Source: Ruminococcus sp. UBA7013 (GTDB lineage Bacteria; Bacillota; Clostridia; Oscillospirales; Ruminococcaceae). Taken from it: DNA of 9,844 nucleotides. The first letter of the stretch is position 1. Each line of letters opens with the position of its first letter. A model generated the notes under the pieces. The model saw nothing but the letters and a program-made list of their open reading frames with translations, searched no databases and was not told the origin of the DNA. Shown here one piece after another: positions 6,459-9,844 of this stretch. The stretch spans positions 1-9,844 of the forward strand of contig DJXD01000032.1 in assembly GCA_002449585.1 (NCBI GenBank), read 5' to 3'. A program made the translations under genes and the position numbers.

Positions 6459-6725
6459 TCAAGTTTCAGGTTTAGTAATAACATCAGAATAAGCTGTTTT
6501 TGCAGAAACCCCTTTCAATCTGCCGATTTTTCCGGAAAGCGCATTGATCACATTTTGAGGGGCATCAATTGCTACACTGATAATATGTATTTTTTTCTGT
6601 CGATAAGGAATCCCCATTCTTCCAATAATATACTCTCCATATTCATGTAGGATACTGTTAAGTGAGCCGACCTGCTCCGGATTTGTCACAATAATGCCAA
6701 TAATAGCAACTCTAGTTTCTGGCAT
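6459..6725 (-). CDS. TM1266-family iron-only hydrogenase system putative regulator
   Basis: This 88-aa protein matches the small ACT/ferredoxin-like fold family typified by TM1266, annotated as a putative regulator of the [FeFe]-hydrogenase system. Recognisable segments are RVAIIGIIV (5-13), LHEYGEYIIGRMGIPYR (27-43), IISVAIDAP (48-56) and ALSGKIGRLKGVSAKTAYS. Members usually sit beside hydE, hydF and hydG, the HydA maturation genes; none are in this window. The start ATG at 6725 has AAAGGGGATGAGG upstream. The gene lies 57 bp downstream of the tRNA-Arg, beyond that gene's terminator, and no separate promoter is obvious. It may rely on read-through from the tRNA promoter. The family call rests on recalled sequence pattern. 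Confidence 0.87.
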   Translation of the reverse strand: MPETRVAIIGIIVTNPEQVGSLNSILHEYGEYIIGRMGIPYRQKKIHIISVAIDAPQNVINALSGKIGRLKGVSAKTAYSDVITKPET

Positions 6726-6751
6726 TTCCTCATCCCCTTTTTTAGAATAAC

Positions 6752-6778
6752 AAAAAAGACCGGTGAAACCGGTCTTTT
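6752..6778 (-). terminator. Intrinsic terminator of tRNA-Arg
   Basis: GACCGGT and ACCGGTC (6758-6764 and 6768-6774) form a perfect 7-bp stem extended by A-T pairs to 11 bp, with a 3-nt loop and a T6 run on the minus strand. It lies a few bases after the tRNA 3' end. Confidence 0.9.
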
Positions 6779-6781
6779 CAG

Positions 6782-6855
6782 CGTGCCTGGAGGGACTCGA
6801 ACCCCCGACCTACTGGTTCGTAGCCAGTCACTCTATCCAGCTGAGCTACAGGCAC
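6782..6855 (-). tRNA. tRNA-Arg (anticodon ACG)
   Basis: The minus strand folds as a complete cloverleaf. Acceptor arms are GTGCCTG and CAGGCAC. A D arm with AGCTGGATA loop follows. The anticodon stem is ACTGG/CCAGT with loop CTACGAA, giving anticodon ACG. The variable loop has five bases, and the T arm is GGGGG-TTCGAGT-CCCTC. The discriminator is G. CCA is not encoded, so it must be added after transcription. The ACG anticodon is normally edited to ICG and reads CGU, CGC and CGA codons. Confidence 0.96.
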
Positions 6856-6895
6856 ATTTCAGATCTATTCTTGAGCTTTCCGCTCAACAAGTATT

Positions 6896-6924
6896 ATTAT
6901 AGCACAAACTTGATCATTTGTCAA
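6896..6924 (-). promoter_or_regulatory. Consensus SigA promoter of tRNA-Arg
   Basis: On the minus strand TTGACA (6924-6919) and TATAAT (6901-6896) are separated by exactly 17 bp, a perfect consensus housekeeping promoter. The start would be near 6889, giving a leader of about 34 nt that contains a small hairpin (TTGAGC/GCTCAA, 6871-6887) ahead of the mature tRNA. Confidence 0.93.
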
Positions 6925-6959
6925 GTGTTTTTTTAAAAAATTTTTAAAATTTTTACAGC

Positions 6960-6988
6960 TTGACAGAAACAGAAAAACATGCTATAAT
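6960..6988 (+). promoter_or_regulatory. Consensus SigA promoter of the XRE-regulator operon
   Basis: TTGACA (6960-6965), a 17-bp spacer ending in TGC, and TATAAT (6983-6988) form a perfect consensus promoter with an extended -10. It diverges from the tRNA promoter. Transcription from about 6995 would give a leader of some 165 nt before the XRE gene. A second, weaker extended -10 (TGC TAAAAT, 7023-7031) lies in that leader. Confidence 0.88.
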
Positions 6989-7043
6989 AAATCCGTTCAT
7001 AATGGAAAACTTTCGTGAATTATGCTAAAATAACAGCCTTATC

Positions 7044-7064
7044 TTTGTGCATGTCTACGAAAAT
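7044..7064. promoter_or_regulatory. Operator-like near-palindrome, copy 1
   Basis: TTTGTGCATGTCTACGAAAA starts at 7044. The 21 bases 7044-7064 match 9626-9646 at 18 of 21 positions. The outer TTTGT and ACGAA arms are nearly inverted. It lies in the leader of the XRE operon, just after a possible second start site near 7038 and across the start region of an antisense promoter. It is a plausible autoregulatory site for the XRE or LacI/AraC-type regulator encoded downstream. Confidence 0.45.
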
Positions 7065-7090
7065 AATAACAATTTTAAAAAAGCTGTCAA
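7063..7090 (-). promoter_or_regulatory. Possible antisense promoter in the XRE leader
   Basis: On the minus strand TTGACA (7090-7085), a 16-bp spacer and TATTAT (7068-7063) form a good SigA-like promoter pointing toward the tRNA. Its start would fall inside the operator-like site, and its transcript would oppose the XRE leader. Confidence 0.35.
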
Positions 7091-7119
7091 TTTTTTCTGG
7101 TTTAAACTGTCTTATTAAT

Positions 7120-7138
7120 AGAAGCACTTGCTTTTTTT
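7120..7138 (+). terminator. Weak attenuator-like hairpin before the XRE gene
   Basis: AGAAGC and GCTTTT (7120-7125 and 7130-7135) can pair around an ACTT loop, with T residues running to 7138, just before the ribosome binding site. The stem is short and contains a G-T pair, so any effect on transcription is uncertain. Confidence 0.2.
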
Positions 7139-7161
7139 AAATCAGAAAGGAAAATGCCATT

Positions 7162-7398
7162 ATGAAAGAATATCAGAATATTAGAAATACGCTTTATCTG
7201 CATATCCGGAAACTTCGCAGAGATGAACACATCACACAGGAACAAATGGCACAGATGCTCGGCATCAGCCGCCGCACTTATGCTAATTATGAACGAGGTG
7301 TTCATGCAATGCCTGTTGATGTACTTGTCAATATCGCAGATCTTTTCAATATCAGTCTTGATGATCTGGCCGGACGGAAGATAGAAAAAAGCAGTTAA
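7162..7398 (+). CDS. XRE-family (Cro/CI-type) DNA-binding protein
   Basis: This 78-aa protein is almost entirely one helix-turn-helix domain. IRKLRRDEHITQEQMAQMLG (15-34) forms helices 1-2, and ISRRTYANYERGVHAMPVDV (35-54) contains the recognition helix. VLVNIADLFNISLDDLAGR (54-72) closes the five-helix fold. No extra sensing domain is present, so it is a minimal repressor-type protein. The start is preceded by AGAAAGGA about 10 nt upstream; an ATG nine bases earlier is in the same frame's vicinity but meets a stop at once. It is cotranscribed with the large regulator 20 bp downstream, and an operator-like palindrome lies in its leader. Its ligand, if any, and its targets are unknown. Confidence 0.92.
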   Translation: MKEYQNIRNTLYLHIRKLRRDEHITQEQMAQMLGISRRTYANYERGVHAMPVDVLVNIADLFNISLDDLAGRKIEKSS

Positions 7399-7418
7399 TT
7401 CAGAAAGTGAGGCGGTCT

Positions 7419-9593
7419 ATGCGTATTGGCATTATCATGGGGAAAATTTATAAAACCATCAATCGGCAGCAGCTCTCCGGGATTCTGGAAGAAGCTTTTT
7501 CCAGAAACATCAGCGCTTGTGTTTTTACCGTCACAGAAGAATATAATCACCCCATGACGGCAGAAGGACAGAAAAATTTATTCCGCTTGATCCAGTTTCC
7601 TATGCTGGATGGCGTGATTTATGTACCTTATTCATTTTCTTCGCCAGATTATCAGAATGATATTGAAAGATTTTTACAGGAAAATTGTCCAAAACCTGTG
7701 GTCAGAATCGGATTAGAGCAGAAATGTTTTGTTCCTGTATGGTATCATGACAGAGGAGAAATGCGAGAAATTACAAGACATCTGATTAGAGTACATCAAT
7801 GCAGAAAGCTGTTATGCCTGACAGGCTCGGCATTGAATCCCGTCGCCAGAGAACGTCTTGCCGGTTTTCGAGATGCACTGGAAGAGGCACATATTCCTTA
7901 TCAGGAATCACAGAATGTAGTTTATGGTGATTTTTATATAATATCAGCCCAGAATCTGGCACAGGAATTTGCAGAAGGCTCTCGCCCTCTTCCGGATGCC
8001 GTAGTATGCGCCAATGATAGCATGGCAGTTGCGCTTTGTGATGCCCTGAAAAAAAATCATATTTCTGTTCCTGAAGATATTTTTGTAACTGGTTACGATG
8101 GATCATTAGAATCACAGCTACATTCCCCTGCTGTTACAACATATAGTACCTCTTGGAAACAGCTGGGCAGGGATGCATTATGTCAGCTGTATGCCCTCAT
8201 GACAGGGAAAATGATCATCAGCACCAGAAAAGAACCCGGTATGCTGTTGTGCCGTGAAAGCTGTGGTTGCCGAAATAAAAGCCATCCTTATAAAATCCCT
8301 TTTGATTATTCTAAATTAGAAGCCAATTATCTGGACAGCCGTTTTTCATCTGCCTTATTTTCCTGCACCAGTCTGGAGCAATTCATGATGACGATCAGTC
8401 AATTTCTATATCTTTTCATGGATACAAGCTATTATATGCAGGAGCATTATTGCCTGTGTCTATGTGAGGATTGGTGCAGCAGTCATGCTTTCCGTACAAA
8501 TGGTTATTCAGATAAAATCATGCAAATGCATCAGAACGGAAGCTATACATTATTTCCATCATCTGAAATGATCCCTCCGGAATATCAGCTTTTGGATACT
8601 CCAAATGTTATTTTTTTCACAGCAATGCATTTTCAAAACAGATGTTTTGGCTATTCTCTGTTACAGCTTGATGGCATTCCAGATGGAATTAATATGCATT
8701 ATCTGAAATTTTGCCGTGATGTCAGCAATGGTCTGGAAGTGCTCCGTGTCAGGAATGTGCTTCAAAGTCTGGCCTATCATGATTATCTTTCACAGGTACG
8801 AGATACGCTGACAGGCCTGTATAATCTAACAAGATTACCGCACATCTGGGATGAATATCGTTCTAATACAATACTTCGGAAAGAATCCTGTTTCTGGGCA
8901 GCAATTACCATTCATGGGTTGTATCGGCTGGCTGAAATGGGGGGAGCAGTATTCAAAGATAAATTACTTGTTTCTTTTGCCGAGCTGATCCAAAATGAAT
9001 GCAGTCATGGTGAAAAATGTTTCCGTGCCGGAGAAAGTGATTTTCTGATCATGGGAAGTGAGCCAATGAATTCACATTATCATCATTTACTGATCCAGAA
9101 TATTAAAGATAAATTTGAAGATTATCAGCGTCAGCATGAACAGGTGATTTTATCTTTGCGCTATGCGATCATGGAGGATCAAAAAATACAGTTTCTATCA
9201 GAAGAAAATGTTATTAATGCGGCCTCTGTGCTGGTATCAGAAGCAAAATCAAGCAAGCCTTCTTATTCAGAGCAGATTCATTATATAGATCTTTGTCATC
9301 TGCGGCATGAAATCTATCAGAATCCGGAAGAGAACTGGTCAACACTGATATGCAGTCAGAAATTAAATCTAAGCAATTCCTATTTTCATAGAATTTATCT
9401 TAATGCCTTTGGCGTGAGCTGTGCCCATGACATCCGGCAGAGCAAGCTGGAACATGCAAAATTTCTGTTGCTTCATACAACAGATACTTTGCAGGAAATC
9501 GCCCGGAAATGTGGATATGATTATTCGCATTTCATGCGTGCTTTTCGAAAACAATATCATATGACCCCCACAGAATACCGCCGGGGAAGATAA
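7419..9593 (+). CDS. Transcription regulator: LacI-like sensor, degenerate GGDEF, AraC HTH
   Basis: This 724-aa cytoplasmic protein joins three modules. Residues 2-284 are a periplasmic-binding-protein-like sensor of the LacI type, with hallmark PDAVVCANDSMAVALCDALK (192-211) and VPEDIFVTGYDG (217-228); it should bind a sugar-like effector. It ends in RESCGC. Residues 300-440 are not recognised. Residues about 455-590 resemble a GGDEF domain (RDTLTGLYN, 461-469), but the signature reads AGESDF (537-542), so cyclase activity is unlikely. Residues about 625-723 are an AraC/XylS double helix-turn-helix ending DTLQEIARKCGY and MTPTEYRR. There is no LacI-type N-terminal DNA-binding domain. ATG 7419 was chosen over an in-frame GTG at 7407 because GTGAGG forms its ribosome binding site. 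It probably controls carbohydrate genes; targets are not in the window. Confidence 0.9.
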   Translation: MRIGIIMGKIYKTINRQQLSGILEEAFSRNISACVFTVTEEYNHPMTAEGQKNLFRLIQFPMLDGVIYVPYSFSSPDYQNDIERFLQENCPKPVVRIGLEQKCFVPVWYHDRGEMREITRHLIRVHQCRKLLCLTGSALNPVARERLAGFRDALEEAHIPYQESQNVVYGDFYIISAQNLAQEFAEGSRPLPDAVVCANDSMAVALCDALKKNHISVPEDIFVTGYDGSLESQLHSPAVTTYSTSWKQLGRDALCQLYALMTGKMIISTRKEPGMLLCRESCGCRNKSHPYKIPFDYSKLEANYLDSRFSSALFSCTSLEQFMMTISQFLYLFMDTSYYMQEHYCLCLCEDWCSSHAFRTNGYSDKIMQMHQNGSYTLFPSSEMIPPEYQLLDTPNVIFFTAMHFQNRCFGYSLLQLDGIPDGINMHYLKFCRDVSNGLEVLRVRNVLQSLAYHDYLSQVRDTLTGLYNLTRLPHIWDEYRSNTILRKESCFWAAITIHGLYRLAEMGGAVFKDKLLVSFAELIQNECSHGEKCFRAGESDFLIMGSEPMNSHYHHLLIQNIKDKFEDYQRQHEQVILSLRYAIMEDQKIQFLSEENVINAASVLVSEAKSSKPSYSEQIHYIDLCHLRHEIYQNPEENWSTLICSQKLNLSNSYFHRIYLNAFGVSCAHDIRQSKLEHAKFLLLHTTDTLQEIARKCGYDYSHFMRAFRKQYHMTPTEYRRGR

Positions 9594-9624
9594 TTCGTCA
9601 GGATTACCAGATCAGAGCTCTTGC

Positions 9625-9646
9625 TTTTGTGCATATATACAAAAAT
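9625..9646. promoter_or_regulatory. Operator-like near-palindrome, copy 2
   Basis: TTTTGTGCATATATACAAAA (9625-9644) is self-complementary at eight of ten base pairs and nearly identical to the site at 7044-7064. It lies 32 bp after the regulator's stop codon and about 10 bp upstream of the -35 of a consensus promoter. That is a typical position for an activator, or for a repressor acting by looping. Confidence 0.5.
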
Positions 9647-9655
9647 GGGGGGCAC

Positions 9656-9684
9656 TTGACAAAAATTTTTGTATGATATATAAT
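9656..9684 (+). promoter_or_regulatory. Consensus SigA promoter upstream of RNA copy 2
   Basis: TTGACA (9656-9661), a 17-bp A+T-rich spacer and TATAAT (9679-9684) match the consensus exactly. Transcription would start near 9691 and run into the second copy of the conserved RNA. No protein start follows within the window. No clear terminator separates it from the regulator gene. Confidence 0.85.
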
Positions 9685-9717
9685 AAAATCAAGAACTGAA
9701 AATTTTTCTGAAAAATA

Positions 9718-9726
9718 TGGTATACT
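9718..9726 (+). promoter_or_regulatory. Extended -10 promoter of RNA copy 2
   Basis: TGG followed by TATACT (9721-9726) is the counterpart of the extended -10 before copy 1. The -35 region is poor. Start would be near 9733, giving an RNA whose first bases align with copy 1. Confidence 0.5.
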
Positions 9727-9732
9727 AACATT

Positions 9733-9844
9733 GTATCTTGACAATAGTAAAAATATGGGGTTGTGCTGACCAATCATTCAGCACGTAAAATTTTTAGTGT
9801 CAGTTAGACTTTCTGAAAAAAAGTAGTCAGGATAACTAACAAAA
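9733..9844 (+). ncRNA. Putative structured small RNA, copy 2 (cut by window edge)
   Basis: This is the second copy of the conserved intergenic RNA. The hairpin GTGCTGA (9763-9769) and TCAGCAC (9778-9784) is identical to copy 1, and the loop is CCAATCAT, one base different. After the shared A/T stretch ending TTTTTAGTGT (9791-9800) the primary sequence diverges. An ACTTT...AAAGT hairpin still forms at 9798-9824, as does a possible outer GTTAG/CTAAC pairing closing near 9840. The 3' end lies beyond the window. It could also be the leader of a gene to the right. Confidence 0.5.

Noticed and set aside
7786..8115. Minus-strand open frame inside the large regulator
   Set aside because: It is a shadow of the LacI-like domain coding sequence, with no start signal or recognisable protein.
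9594..9655. Search for an intrinsic terminator after the LacI/AraC regulator
   Set aside because: No stem followed by a T-tract was found; read-through into the RNA copy 2 region is possible.

Overview
The window is A+T-rich chromosomal DNA of a Gram-positive Firmicute, most likely a Ruminococcus-like member of the Oscillospiraceae. Evidence for this is the pair of type I dockerin-bearing secreted proteins (cellulosome or amylosome style), ECF sigma factors paired with DUF4367-type membrane proteins, strong purine-rich Shine-Dalgarno sites, consensus SigA promoters, and a TM1266-type hydrogenase regulator. No species is assigned. Nothing looks phage- or transposon-derived.

Left two thirds (271-6331), minus strand. 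Two consecutive signalling operons read leftwards. The upstream one (6331 to 2168) holds five tightly packed genes: a small membrane-anchored protein with a DUF4367-like tail, an ECF sigma factor, a membrane-anchored anti-sigma-like protein, and two related secreted proteins ending in dockerins. Spacings are 4-bp, 8-bp and 4-bp overlaps and one 19-bp gap. A hairpin plus T-tract at 2131-2161 ends it. The second operon (1996 to 271) holds another ECF sigma factor and a transmembrane protein with a long Thr/Glu/Ser linker and a C-terminal DUF4367 domain; these two overlap by 53 bp. The layout suggests surface sensing through DUF4367 domains, release of a sigma factor, and production of cell-surface or cellulosome-attached proteins. 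That link is inference.

Middle (6430-6990). An 88-aa TM1266-family regulator (usually tied to [FeFe]-hydrogenase systems) and a tRNA-Arg(ACG) lie on the minus strand, each followed by a clear intrinsic terminator. The tRNA has a perfect consensus promoter. Facing away from it is an equally perfect consensus promoter for the rightward operon.

Right third (6960-9593), plus strand. A small XRE-type repressor is followed 20 bp later by a 724-aa regulator that joins a LacI-like sugar-sensor domain, a degenerate GGDEF domain and an AraC DNA-binding domain. A near-palindromic 20-bp site occurs in the leader of this operon and again, nearly identical, just upstream of a consensus promoter at 9656-9684.

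Both ends. The most unusual feature is a pair of diverged, same-orientation copies of an intergenic sequence (about 30-206 and 9718-9844, the second cut by the window edge). Each has an extended -10 promoter, a conserved 5' segment, a perfect 7-bp hairpin with a near-invariant 8-nt loop, and a second hairpin whose sequence differs but whose pairing is kept. This looks like a small structured RNA family that I cannot assign to a known class.
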